Below, piece by piece: positions 44,207 to 55,424 of a stretch of 64,000 nt of DNA. The position numbers and the translations under genes were made by a program. This stretch comes from Meandrina meandrites (Eukaryota > Cnidaria > Anthozoa > Scleractinia > Meandrinidae), in NCBI GenBank assembly GCA_963693305.1, contig OY855903.1, positions 21,153,755-21,217,754 of the forward strand, given 5' to 3'. The notes below the pieces were generated by a model. The model was given only the letters and a program-made list of their open reading frames with translations. It did not search any database and was not told the origin of the DNA. Numbering within the stretch: position 1 is the first letter of the stretch; every line of letters begins with the position of its first letter.

Positions 44207-44290
44207 TGATTTTTTTCAGGCTTCTTTATTCCAATTGCTTAAATTGGAAATTCACTGCTAAGATCACATATCACCTTCCTTAATAAATCA
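44104..44290 (+). mobile_element. tRNA-derived SINE-like fragment
   Basis: Contains a tRNA T-arm (44182-44198, GTTCGAATC between complementary stems) and an acceptor-like end, but no D-arm or anticodon arm: the upstream part is replaced by ATGAAATGATTCATATATGAACTGCG. A TTTTTTTCAGGCTTCTT body follows. It is not a functional tRNA. Confidence 0.55.
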
Positions 44291-44656
44291 GTGCGTACAA
44301 TCCTAGAAATGAAAGAATCATTTGAAAAATAGAACTTTTATTGATTGTTTTTTAGGCCTCCTAGCATCAAACAGTAGTCGTACTTGTATCTTTACTCTTC
44401 TAAGGAAGAAATAATCAGAACAACTCTTCCTAAAAGCTAAAATATGCAGGTTTTTTTTATCATTTATATTCCCACTGACTAAATTAGCTAGGGCAGGTGG
44501 ACAGGACGATTCACAATCAGAAATAAAGAGATAGGTTGCATGTCTACTTGAAGCTGGACTATGCATGCACCACATCGTGATCGGTGAAGTTTGTAAACAA
44601 CATTTTGATAAAAATGTGCACAAACCACTCTAACAAAGCAATATGTTGTCTCACGA

Positions 44657-44982
44657 CCCGGGGGGGGGGGGGGGGGGGGGGAGAACTCCCATATTGAATG
44701 GACGGGGATGCTCGTCGGAAATTTTGAATTTAACCCCTAAACGAGACCAATCTGGGCGTGACCGAAGCTTATGCAGACCCCTAAAAGAGTAAATATAACG
44801 AATCAAAATTCTTTCTTTTTTGTTATTTCTTCGTGTGCAACCCTAAACGAGATCTTGACGGCTAAAATTAATGACATTTTGCCCAGAACACCCTAAGCGA
44901 GACCAAAATCCGAAATTTACACCCCTAAGCGAGACGACGAGCATCCCCGTCCATTTCATATGGGAGTCCCCCCCCCCCCGGG
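44657..44982. mobile_element. CCCGGGGG-type MITE with exact 8-bp target duplication
   Basis: TCTCACGA is duplicated at 44649-44656 and 44983-44990. The ends are CCCG plus a long G run and a C run plus CGGG. Subterminal inverted words: ATGGACGGGGATGCTCGTCG and its inverse. The interior has repeated phrases such as CCCTAAACGAGACC. A diverged relative lies at about 56215-56500. Confidence 0.8.
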
Positions 44983-45489
44983 TCTCACGATCGATAGTCT
45001 CGCCAAAAGGACCTGAAAATTTTAATTCCTTTAATTTCCAGAGTGGATTTACAAAACACGTCAAAGCAATCACGTTTTCTGGCTTGAAAATATATTGACG
45101 GTGTAACTTGATTCAGATTAATAAACACAGCCTATTTTTAAATTCATCATTAAAAGCAATTATTTAGAATGTTCAGGTTCAATCTAGGTTTATAAACACA
45201 GGCGTCATGTTCTCAAAGTTGTCAAAGAGAATTTCTTGCATCTTAATGTAGTGTCAAGTTACGACATGATTAGTTTTTCATTCAAAGCAAAGATATTTTA
45301 ATTTTCTCTAATCCGACAAACTTACACAAAATATCCCTTTTAGAATCAGCTAGGCATTTTAAGAAAAAAGAAAAGATAGTAAAACTACCTGTTGGATCTG
45401 ATGTGGGAAGTCAATGTGATTTATTCATGTAGAATCCCACTAGGACGTAATTATATCCCAGAAAATTATGTTGGGTAAAGAAAACGTGG

Positions 45490-45895
45490 CAAATATATAC
45501 TGTAAAAAGCTCTAACAAGACCCCAGGGGTGGGTAGGGGGGGGGGGGGGGGGGCTTATTTCTTTTTAAGGCCCTTTGAAGAGGGGTTCAATAGAGGGAGG
45601 GGCTTATTAGAGACGGGGAAGGGAAAGGCTTATATTAGTTAGGGTGCATATAATAGAATTAATCTGAACTTTTTAATGTTCCAGTGCTGTTTGGAAACGC
45701 GCGTTTACAAAAAAAGGGAAGAATTAGTACATTTGGTGGAAAAATACTTTTAAAAGCGAAAAAAATGTCTTGTTTCCTGGCTTTACAAATTGTCATGATT
45801 TACGAGGCGGGGGGCTTATTAATGGAGAGGAAGGTTTATTGAAGAATAGAACTTCTAGGCGTGGGGGCTGATTAGAGAGGGGGGCTTAAGTAAAC
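45490..45895. repeat. Degenerate GGGGCTTATT repeat array
   Basis: GGCTTATT preceded by G-rich tracts recurs at least five times, with a G run at 45537-45553. It sits directly upstream of the candidate leader of gene E. Confidence 0.55.
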
Positions 45896-46061
45896 AAATT
45901 GCTTGGGTATAATATTGATCGGAGTTCAAAGAGAAGTTCATTCGCTTTTGGACAGCAAAAGGTACGTATGGAGAAGTTACCCATGCAAGTTCAATTTGTA
46001 GCTGTGTTTTTTTATGTGCTTTATATAAAATTCTAATCCTATCTTCTTTTCTACCACTTAG

Positions 46062-46116
46062 CTTTTTGTCTGTGTGATTTTCGCTCTATCGACCCAGTTG
46101 CTGAAGTATTTGCTAG
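46062..46116 (+). other. Candidate non-coding 5' mini-exon of gene E
   Basis: Acceptor TTTTCTACCACTTAG, 55 bases ending TGCTAG, donor GTAAGTGATT. A leader donor-like AAAAGGTACGTATGG lies about 100 bp upstream (45958-45970). Layout parallels the modules upstream of C and D, although the exon sequences differ. Confidence 0.4.
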
Positions 46117-46119
46117 GTA

Positions 46120-47260
46120 AGTGATTCATATAGCTTAACAGCGACCTTTTACCGACGAAATCCTCAGCTAAAATGAAAACTCAGACAGGCAAGATACCCT
46201 AATATTAGAGCTGATGCAGAGAGTTACTTGAAAAAATCTTTACAAAATCGTTCAATTTTGGGTTCATTTGGTTAACTGTTACAGTGGCGAACCTCAGTTT
46301 TTCAGTTACTCCTTTTTTCTTTGTTGAACAAATTTGAAAAAAATAAAAGCTACACTCAGTATTTATACTGACGTGCCAAGCAAACATGCACATCAGGATA
46401 CACTCCAAAACAAACGAAAAAGCTTTTACAGCTTCCTAGGTTCGGTCTAGAAACGTGGGCTAAATTTCTGCCTTTATTCCAAAAACGTCTTTCTAAGGCT
46501 ATCGACTTCGTATGGATTCATTCGTTTGCTGATTAAGTTTTCGCGCTAATCTAATCTAAACTTTCCAGTCTTTGAGGATATATTCCGTTAAAACATTAAG
46601 TCATAAAATTGACTATAGACTGCATCACACCAGGCGACGTATGCATCAGTATATACTGCAGATCGCATCATTGAAATCATTTTAGTTTTTTTCTTCATTT
46701 GGACTGAAAGACGTTGACTGAAACTTTTCTCTTAATTTGCCATAAGAATTTGTAGTAAAATTGGACGAACTACCTCAGAATCGTCTTAGCTCGTCTTAAC
46801 AATAATAATATAAAAAATTCTTACAAAATGTTTTAAGATTTTGGACACCGTATAGGAGAAAAACGACGTACAGAACTTTTGAAAAATAAATATCTACGTT
46901 ACACATGTTCATCAAGTGTTAAAATAAAAATTGATTAAAACTGCACGCCTCGAACGCAATTGTTGAAATTGCGGTTCAAAAAGTCGATCGATAATACGGA
47001 ACAAGAAGAACTGTCTAAAACAACACGATAAAATTATTATCTTTTTCACTGCAAGGGCCTATCATAGCCTTGTACATTATTCTCTCTTTTCGAAAGGGCC
47101 TAAAGATATCCAAAGCGCTAGATTTCTAAGCATTTATCTGCAATCCTTACAAAAATTGTTTCTCGCAAAATGTGAGATTGCAATGACGTATCTAGTTATA
47201 TGGATTGCTCCTTCCCATTGTAATTGTAATTTCTAATCATCTGCTCTTTGTTAACTTTCT
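46120..47260. other. Predicted 5' intron of gene E, no other gene
   Basis: AT-rich, no repeats or coding detected; ends in the acceptor AACTTTCTCTGCAG at 47266. Confidence 0.45.
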
Positions 47261-47291
47261 CTGCAGGAGATAGTAAGAACAGGAAAAAGGA

Positions 47292-47405
47292 ATGGCTTTT
47301 ATGCTGCGTAAAGTTTCTGTGGTCTCTATGTTGTATGTGATGTTACACTTGGCTGCTTATTCTAATGCAGTGGAAAACAAAACCGCAAAACATCCATCGT
47401 ACGTG
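47292..47405 (+). CDS. Gene E exon 1: signal peptide of CTHRC1-like protein
   Basis: Thirty-eight codons from ATG 47292; the exon begins at 47267 after TTTCTCTGCAG. It encodes MAFMLRKVSVVSMLYVMLHL and then a small-residue cleavage region before VENKTAKHPSYV, with an NKT site. Donor GTATGT, phase 0. The leader is intact, in contrast to its close relative gene A. Confidence 0.75.
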
Positions 47406-47811
47406 GTATGTTATTAAAATTTGCGTCACATGCAAAGATGAATTTCTTAGAGAATTCAGTAGAACTTTCGTCAGAGAATGTATCATAGTTTTAATTTTGA
47501 ACCGGCATACAGCGTACCATAAATACAGATAGGATCGGCCCTGTATTTGCTCCTCAAATTGTCTAATGATAACTAAACAGCTTGGAGCCAAGTAAAGATA
47601 ACAGAGAGCAACTGTAACGCAGCGAAAAATAAGAAATGGCGCATGTTAATAATTTCTTTAACAAATGCGAGGGCGTAACGATATGCCCCAAAAGAAAATT
47701 TCATGGAAGACACATCTTTTTCTTCATCTGAGGCCACCTGACGTTGCCCATGCATATTTTTCGGTTTTCTTATGTAAATCTCAAAACTCATGTCTTTTTC
47801 CAAATCAACAG

Positions 47812-48162
47812 CTTCGTCCATTCTGTTATGGGGGTATCCCTGGTATGCACGGCAAGCCTGGGTCTCCTGGGGTACCAGGCCGCGATGGCCGTGATGGCCG
47901 TGAAGGAGCCAAAGGTGACCAGGGTAGCCCAGGGAAAACTGGACCCCAGGGACCTCCAGGTCCCAACGGAACTCCTGGTATCAATGGAAAAGATGGTGCT
48001 AAAGGAGAACCTGGAGTCCAGGGTCCTCCCGGCCAAAAGGGGCAGCGCGGAGAGAGTGGAACAAGTGGAATCCCTGGGACTCCTGGTGCGATGTCTTATA
48101 AGAACTGGAAAGAGTGCGCATGGAAAGACTTGAATGACAACAGAGACAATGGTTTAATCAAG
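47812..48162 (+). CDS. Gene E exon 2: uninterrupted collagen exon
   Basis: 117 codons, acceptor TTTCCAAATCAACAG, donor GTGAAT, phase 0. It starts [11 protein letters not shown], has 29 Gly-X-Y triplets without interruption or Gly loss, and ends [20 protein letters not shown] like gene A. It is the best-preserved helix in the array and serves as the reference for the changes in A and C. Confidence 0.85.
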
Positions 48163-48927
48163 GTGAATATTTTTCTTTTGCCAAACGAACTTGTGTTGAT
48201 TTAACACGATTTGTAGGATTTTACTCAGTATCATTATAGTTTTAATGATATTAACGTAAAGATCTAAACTGAGCTAAACTGTTCAGGAAAATACGCCGAT
48301 TCAGGAAAAAACCGGAAGTTGCATGGAAGCGAGGCAAAAGGGCCCTTGCCGGCTAGAAATTACAAAGTTTTTGTAAACGTGTGGGGAATTTCGAGTCGGA
48401 AAACAGCATTTCATTCACAAATTAGCCACGAATCTTGGTCCTTATAAGTTCAAAAGTATAAAAGGAAGATATTTAAGGTCTAGCAGGCGAGAGAAGAAAT
48501 TCTAACAGCTTAACGGTAAGATTTTTTGTCGACTTCTCTGGAATCGATTGAATTTTAGCCGTTCTCTCGTATAAACCTACACTCAATTTTGGACTTTTAA
48601 GAAACATATTTTACTTTGAGAGACCCTTCAGGTATTTCAGGTATCGACAGAGAATCGAAGAACAACCCGCGTAAACATGTCTCGCAAATATTTCCAAGTT
48701 CCTATTATATTTTGTTGGTTTGTTTTGACAGCTCGCATAACATACATGTCTCGGTTTGTTGTAACATTTTCCAGCCATAAAAATTCCTCAATAATCGAAA
48801 AGCACTCATTCAGCTTTAAATATGTCAGATTTTTTTTCAGTAAAATTTTTAATTTTTCACAGACATCGAACGGCGAGAGAAGATTTTGTTGTTTAGTTTC
48901 TCGGTCGGTAGAATTTTACCGGTAATA

Positions 48928-49433
48928 ATGCATCAGTCAATTCCAGTAGTGCCCATCCCCCCCCCCCCGGGCTAACCCCTGGGCATTAGCATTTTTTTTT
49001 TTAAAAAATTGGCAAATTCCCCCGGGGTGGGGATGAAGGAACCGGGCAAATGCCCCGCTCCCGGGTTGATTGTTTTCAATCTCTCGATTGGTGATATAAG
49101 AATATAATACAAGTTGTTGCTTCTTAGCAATGAAGAAATATCTAAAATTGAGAAAATATACCTTTTAGTCCTTTTAAAACATCTACTAGCATCCACAAGT
49201 TTCTCTAGTCCTTCATGGACTAGCTAATCTGCAACGTAGTCCACGTCTTGGCCTATAAACGCCTCCATCACGAATACGCGACTCACTCCACCGTTTCGAA
49301 ACCATGTGTCAAATGCCCGGGGGTCAACCCGAGGTACGCAAATGCCCTACCCTCGGGACGGGCAACATTAGGAAATGCCCCGCGGTTGCCCGGGGGGGGG
49401 GGGGATGGGCACTGCTGGAATTGACTGATGCAT
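48928..49433. mobile_element. MITE with ATGCATCAGTCAATTCCAG ends
   Basis: The arms 48928-48965 and about 49392-49433 are inverted copies, each ending inward in a C or G run. Interior GC-rich (CCCGGGG words), non-coding. Confidence 0.65.
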
Positions 49434-49659
49434 AACACGTAATAACAATTCCTAAAGAACTGAAAATCGTTGAGTCTGCTGTGAACACACTCAGGTACAC
49501 GTTTATATCTCCAGAATTTGTGTGATAAAAAGGGATCGATGACTATAAACACTTTAGCTACCGTGCACACGCAACTCACCCATTTGCGTTGAAAACGACG
49601 ATGTGTACATTAACCTTTTTATACTGCAGAGCTGTGTCCATTTGGGCGGAGGCTATTCT

Positions 49660-49862
49660 GCGAGTCTGCGAGCCGGAGCCTCGAGCCCCTTTTTGCAAGC
49701 CTCGAAATATTCCCGCCAAAAAATTCAAAACAGGGCATAATGCCCTTTTATGGTATTAATTACATGTATTAATTTTTTCTGCATCAGCATTTTAGCCGAG
49801 ATAAAAAAACGGTGGCTCGCAAAAAGAGGCTCGCGGCTTGTGGCTCCGGCTCGCAGGCTCGC
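49660..49862. mobile_element. Small GC-rich inverted-repeat element
   Basis: GCGAGTCTGCGAGCCGGAGCC at 49660-49680 is mirrored by 49842-49862 with one mismatch. Confidence 0.55.
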
Positions 49863-49869
49863 ACATTAG

Positions 49870-51230
49870 TCACTCTCGTTCATTTGTAAAAAATCAACTT
49901 TTAAAGACATCCTGTCTTTTGATCACAATTGCAGGGAGGGCAAGATACTTCAGAACGTAGAAACTTGAAAATGATGGCCAGACATGTTTTTGCGAGCTTC
50001 TCTGTCGAAACAAACCGCTCTGCTTCTTTTGAATTAAATAATTCGTTTGATATGAAAGGCGGCTTCATTTTATTGATATTTTATCCAGAATGAATTTTCT
50101 CTTGCTGCTAAAATGCATGTGCAATCCAATTCGCACCTGAAACAGTTAATGCTAATCACAAAGTAAAAATTCTACTGAAAAAATAAATATGTCCTATTAT
50201 TATTATTTTATCATTAGCAGAATTAGAAACTTGATAGATCTCGATAGTGTTTGCGAGACGTGTTTACCCGAGTTTCTCTTTCGATACCAGAAATTTCCAT
50301 TCCGATCGAAAACCAAAGGGCTTCCTTAAGAGAGGGTCCACCTGAAAACCATGCAGTATTAAAATTTGAGTCTACATCGACCCTCTCAGATTTTGTTTAT
50401 ATTTTGTATGGAGTTACATATTGAGGTGCTAATACTACAAATTTTGACCAATCTTTCAGCGAAAATATCTCTTAAAGCATTGAAGCTTTCCACATCAAAA
50501 CAACCGTGTCATTAATATAACCAAATACAATTTCAATGATACCATCAAAACTATCAATCACTTTCTGGTTTGGAATTAAACGTATTTTAAAAATAAGGTC
50601 TTGTGGGCAATGTGTGACAGTTAAGATTTTAGGGTAAAATTACGTTTGAATATCGCCGATGCGGCGTTGTTTAAAGACTTTCATTAGCCACTATTTTATG
50701 AAACTTTTATCGGATAACAAATTAAAATCACTAAAAGTTTATAAAGTTGAAACTACACGTGTGATTTAAACGTACAAAGATGTGCTACACGTGAGTGCAG
50801 GAACTCAAATCTTTACAACGAATTTCGTAACATGATGGATAGGTCGGCTGAGGACACAAGAAATACCGCTTAAATAAATCTAATAAAACGTTTAATATCT
50901 AAAATAGCTATCGATGTTAAGTGTCTTGTTATATAGTGCCTTTAGGACAGACTTACGGAGTGGAATGAAGATAAACAAGTCACTCGCCATGTTCATCGAT
51001 CGACTTCAAGCTAATCTTCTCGAGCAGATTGATTCAGGAAGAGAAACCCTCAGCCACTTCTGTCTGGCCGGTAGTCATAACCTTCACAAACAATCTCGCA
51101 AGGCTTAAAGATGCGACTTGTCCCGTAAATGAAAGTCTCAGTACAACAAATTTTACAAGATTCTTTTCACCCGGCGCCATCTTGTTTCAGACTAGTACCC
51201 AGTCTCTCAAAACTCGCTTAAATTTAGGGA
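49870..51230. other. Interior of the 6.6-kb transposon, no gene
   Basis: AT-rich with short overlapping ORFs only. Confidence 0.45.
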
Positions 51231-51374
51231 CGGACCATTATTTTTCTGGAGGGGGGGATGAAAAATATTGAAAAAAATTGTTTGCAGGGCCTAAAAAGAC
51301 AAAATCAATTGTTTGCAAACATCATATGTATTAAAAAAATAGTTTGCATAGAAGTCAGATAAACCTTTTTTAAG

Positions 51375-51683
51375 GCAGCACAAGGAAAGACTTCTTGTAG
51401 TTGTAAGCTTGTCGTTTATTTCCGACGCGTTTCGTCTCTAACTGAGACTTCTTCAGGGAATGAATACAACTAGCAAAGAACAGCATATATAGCACATTCG
51501 CGTGCCTAGCTACAGCTTCCCATGGAAGTGAATAATAACTAAAATATTAGCGCTAATATTAGCGATTAATCGCTAATATTAGTAAATATTAGCGATTAGC
51601 GCTAATCGTATGGCCCCCAAAATATAAACGCGTCGGAAATAAACGACAAGCTTACAACTACAAGAAGTCTTTCCTTGTGCTGC
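51375..51683. mobile_element. Short Penelope-type terminal repeat pair, inverted
   Basis: The arms GCAGCACAAGGAAAGACTTC... (51375-51432) and its inverse (about 51626-51683) enclose a hammerhead-like motif and a palindromic ATTAGCGCTAAT-rich centre (51540-51610). No ORF. It lies within the MITE 51237-52012. Confidence 0.6.
51416..51462 (-). ncRNA. Hammerhead-ribozyme-like motif, Penelope type
   Basis: Minus strand: ATTCC, CTGAAGA plus A, stem II GTCTC/GAGAC with loop AGTTA, GAAACGCGTC, then GGAAAT. Stem III is the palindrome ACGCGT, the cleavage position is C after GU, and stem I is TTCC/GGAA. This is the most canonical of the four copies. Confidence 0.65.
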
Positions 51684-52014
51684 TCACTAGTCTTCGTTAA
51701 AAAATTAAAAAAAAATTACTGCCGCCAATCTTCGTAGTGTACGTCTCAGAAAACGAAAAAGATGAGTTCAGAGGTGTTTATTGGTAGCCACCATAAAATA
51801 TTGAATTAAATAATGATTGATGGCAGCAAAAGCGTACCTCCTTTTTGTGTCAGATCGTGGTTAAAAAAGATCGAAAAAAAATTGTTTGCAGGAAGGTGTT
51901 GTTAAAAAAAAATTGTTTGCAGAGGTGCATAGATGAAAAAAAAGTTTGCAGAGAGAGATTTTTCATCCCCCCCCCCCCCCCCCCCCCCTCCAGAAAAATA
52001 ATGATCCGTCCCTT

Positions 52015-54720
52015 ATTGGATCCACACAGTAGCCGCGCTGGCACGCAAATAACATAATTGATTAGAAACATTTTCCAATGGAAACCGAAAACCCCTGCCA
52101 ACATGATCTTGACTAAAACGCTGCGAGGATTCGACCAGTAACTACGAGGGTCCATACGAATACAAACGAGACTAGGCGAACGCACACGAGTTTCAATTAA
52201 TGAGAGCATCGTTATTCTGTCCCAGACCTCCTCCCCCCCCCCCCCCCCCCCCGCCCAACTACTGCTACGCATATTAAACAGTTATCTTACGAAACCGGGC
52301 AGAATATCGCATAAACTTAGCCGACGAGGCAGTAGGCCGAGTTGGCTAAAATAAGGATTAAGCAGGATAATTGTTCTATTATTAAAGAAATGGTCGACGA
52401 AAAATATTTTACAGCTAAGATAATTTTGGCAGTTAACAGAAAATGAGCTAAGCCCGAAAAAGAAGGGGGGAGGGCTCCGATCCCCTCCCTTGGATCCGCC
52501 ACTGGGAGTGATCAAGCAAATCGGACAAACGTGGCGCGGTCGTCAATCACGCGTATGATTCCAAACCATTACTTTTATCACCTCCTCTCTATATAGCCAG
52601 CGCAACTTATGAGACACGTCATATTGCAGATCAACGTGTTATATGGAAATTTTAAAACAAAGAGTTTATATATAAATTGAAGGAAGACTCAGAAGTTGTA
52701 CAAAGAAGTAGTAATGAACCGTAAATTAACAAGGATAGCTACGAATGAGGGAAATTAAAGTGGATAACGAACGCCAAACTGGAACGGATGTTACTCTTCT
52801 GAATCATCACCAACCTTTATCTAGTCACGTGATCTGCTGTTTGTCAGACATCTCCAGCCACCTGCCACTTTGAACGCGATGGGGGCTTCGGAGCAATGTT
52901 GTGGTGACATGAATTCACTGTCACTTAGTTTCAAGATATTAACATCCTAAAGAACATTGAACATAACTAATCATTTGTTCCAAACGGAGTTTCATTATAA
53001 CGTGAAGAACGTGGGTAGGATTGGTAGGTGTCCTGTTTTAAGTCGCCGTCATAACGTGGATCTGAAAACCACAAATACCAGACGAAAGGTCTTTCAAAGC
53101 CTTGTTACCATCCCCCGGTCCCTCACCCCTCGCAATATATTTTCTCTTGCACGCAACACACCCTACACATGCAACACACCCTACACCCTCTTGCGCCCCC
53201 ACGGGGGACGAAGTTCTCAGTGAAAAGATATAATATTGTCATAGGATGTTTGCATGCTTTGCTCGGCCGCCATCCAAAGCCGAAATCATCTTTGTGAAGG
53301 GAAGAAATGGTAAAATAATCTTACTCCTCCTCAAATAAACCAATTCTGAATAGGCAAAGTTTCTACTCCATTTCAACACCCACGGATGTGGTTTTATTTT
53401 TTGTGCAGTTCTTCAACGGTACAAGCGTTGTCGCCTTGTCTTTGTGATGACTAGATACATCGCACTTTTTCTTGGAATAACCTCTATACGAGTATTTAAA
53501 CGAAGTCAAGGCGAATGCAATATGATCTGATTCGAAGTGAAATTTGAGACAAGAAATTCGAGACGAACAAAATACCGCTGATGCCACAATTCGACTGTCA
53601 CGCAATCAACTATTGTCGATGTTTCATCGTAAAACGACAGCACCAAACACCACTTATGCCGCTGGTTTCGACCGGATGGAAATAACTTTGCGATAGGAAA
53701 ATATTTTTTATATGTGAGCAAAAGTACGGGACCGCATACTAAAATAATCCGGTTCTCACGACGGTGGATCTTTGATGTGACGCTGCCAACGTGTTTTGAT
53801 AACATCAGTTCAGCATGATAACTGTGGCTGTGGAAATACCACAGAATGAAGTTTAAACACCAAGTGGACTTCGCCAAACTCCCTTTAAGGAATGGCTTCT
53901 TAATTCTACGATGCTTGCTTGTGGGAAAGCCGAGCAGTCACCAACGGGCCGGTATGAATTTGTATTCGTTTCAATATAATTTGTTGTGTTCAATACTACC
54001 AGCTAACGGCTTTTAGAAGTTAAAACTTCCAACAATTTAAATATTTTCTTACAAAACTATGTCTTGCTTCTTTAAGCAACATTCCATTTAGTAAATTGTT
54101 TATGAACACTAAGTTATCACGATTTCCGTGTTGAGCTCATTTGCATATCGTCACGGAGTAAACGGTATTTTGTTGAATGCAAACCTGTCATTCCTCTTAA
54201 CTTTACAGAGTTTTTACTTTATAAACGGAATTATTATTCTCTTGACAATCTATAGATAGTTTTAAATTCGATTTAAGAAACGCCGCATCTCTACAAACAA
54301 CGGCTTTTGAGACCCCACCGTATTGACATGAATTGAATAGGGAGAACTAAACTTTTGTTTATAGCCAAACGAAATAAGTGACACAAGTTAAGTTAACGTC
54401 TTTCTATTGTTAAGGGTTAGGACTGTCCTGTGTAGAAATTTCACCTAATTTCTTCTCATTTTAAACTTGTGGCAGGTGATCAAACATGCTGTATATTTTA
54501 ACCTCAAATTTGAACACTTTCCACTGTCTGACAGTTTGATTGACATTTCTCCAAAACAATAGACAATTGAACCAAACTGTTGCACCTGGTTGATGTACTA
54601 GTGAAGTTACACAAGTGTGCCAAATTTGAGGGAAATCGGTGAGGTGCACTGTAGACTCGCTTGCATGGTTCTCATGTGGACTCACTCTTAAACAAAATCT
54701 GTTTCTTAAAAGTTCACCTA
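52015..54720. other. Inner right part of the 6.6-kb transposon, no gene recognised
   Basis: A C run at 52233-52252; a lone transposon end TGGATCCGCCACTG at 52491-52504. The minus-strand ORFs 53363-53605 and 53506-53877 overlap in different frames and match nothing I know. Confidence 0.45.
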
Positions 54721-54988
54721 TGGATTGCTAGACCTTAAATTTCTTCTTTTTATACTTTTGAACATATAGTTATCAAGATTCGTGGCTAATTTGTGAATGA
54801 AATACTGTTTTCCGACTCGAAGTTCCCCACACGCTTATAAAAACTTTATAATTTCTGGCCGACGAGGGCCCCTAGGCCTCGCTTCCATGCAACTTCCGGT
54901 TTTTTTCTTAAATCGGCGTATTGAGAATTACCCCAGAAGTGATATTTATGAATTTCTTAAATATCCTTCTATCACTTTATTTTCCAAG

Positions 54989-55420
54989 GACTGTGTGTTC
55001 ACCAAGAACTTCTCTTACACATCCCTGCATGTTTACTGGACTGGTGTTCTTAGAGTCTATCAGTGTGACAGTTGCTGCAAACGCTGGTACTTCACTTTCA
55101 ACGGTGCTGAATGTGCAGCTCCCCTTCCAATTGACGGCGTTGTTTACATGGGAAAAGCGAAGATTCAAAATATTCACCGCGTCAACAATATTGAAGGGCA
55201 CTGTAACAATATCCACAAAGGAATGGTTGTTGTACTTGTTTGTCAGTTCTTTTGTTATGTTATTCTTGCAGAACTCGAGGACATATGTCCAGCAAGTTAT
55301 GAAGTTTTCAAAAATTGCGAAATTATTTTAAGGCGCAAGGGAACCAGATGGGTGGTCAACATGGCTAGGACGAAAACCGGGACGATATTTACAAAAAATG
55401 TGGAAATTACGAAAAATTAA
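54989..55420 (+). CDS. Gene E exon 3: C-terminal domain with replaced tail
   Basis: Acceptor TATTTTCCAAG (AAG, weaker than the CAG of other copies). It keeps CVFTKNF, SLHVYWTGVLRVYQC, CCKRWYFTFNGAEC, APLPIDGVVYM and NIHRVNNIEGHCNNIHKG. The frame then runs into MVVVLVCQFFCYVILAELED and on to a stop at 55420. The normal last 35 or so residues, with the VGFWV.NC and SVSRIFVEEVPK motifs, are missing. The new tail is translated 3' flank: from 55265 the DNA matches 15036 onward behind gene A. A deletion of about 1 kb thus joined mid-exon 3 to the flank. The tail contains a short hydrophobic stretch. With exons 1-2 it would give 298 residues, probably misfolded. Confidence 0.65.
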   Translation, partial: DCVFTKNFSYTSLHVYWTGVLRVYQCDSCCKRWYFTFNGAECAAPLPIDGVVYMGKAKIQNIHRVNNIEGHCNNIHKGMVVVLVCQFFCYVILAELEDICPASYEVFKNCEIILRRKGTRWVVNMARTKTGTIFTKNVEITKN

Positions 55421-55424
55421 AAAG

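Larger units (their letters stand above)
51237..52012. mobile_element. Harbinger-like MITE (GGGACGGACCATTATTTT ends), split by a second insertion
   Basis: The ends GGGACGGACCATTATTTTTC and its near-inverse with a C run, flanked by TTA (51234-51236, 52013-52015). Same family as 24802-25562. The minus-strand ORF at 51850-52272 crosses its edge and reads through homopolymers, so it is not a gene. Confidence 0.75.
48294..54918. mobile_element. 6.6-kb transposon with about 200-bp inverted repeats in gene E intron 2
   Basis: The ends CGCCGATT and AATCGGCG are flanked by TA (48292-48293 and 54919-54920), and the arms 48294-48487 and about 54725-54918 are inverted copies at high identity. The corresponding intron of gene A is 160 bp and joins similar flanks directly, so this is an insertion. 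No transposase recognised. Further elements are nested inside (48928-49433, 49660-49862, 51237-52012). The 3' arm brings weak ORFs up to the exon 3 acceptor. Confidence 0.75.

Noticed and set aside
44160..44215. Possible tRNA gene
   Set aside because: Only the T-arm and acceptor-like end are tRNA-like; D-arm and anticodon arm are missing, so it is treated as a SINE-like fragment.
51850..52272. 140-codon minus-strand ORF
   Set aside because: Reads through two homopolymeric C/G runs and across a transposon boundary; the poly-Gly stretches are artefacts.
53506..53877. 123-codon minus-strand ORF, possible gene inside the 6.6-kb transposon
   Set aside because: Overlaps another ORF in a different frame, no splice-compatible neighbours and no recognisable motif; not strong enough to call.
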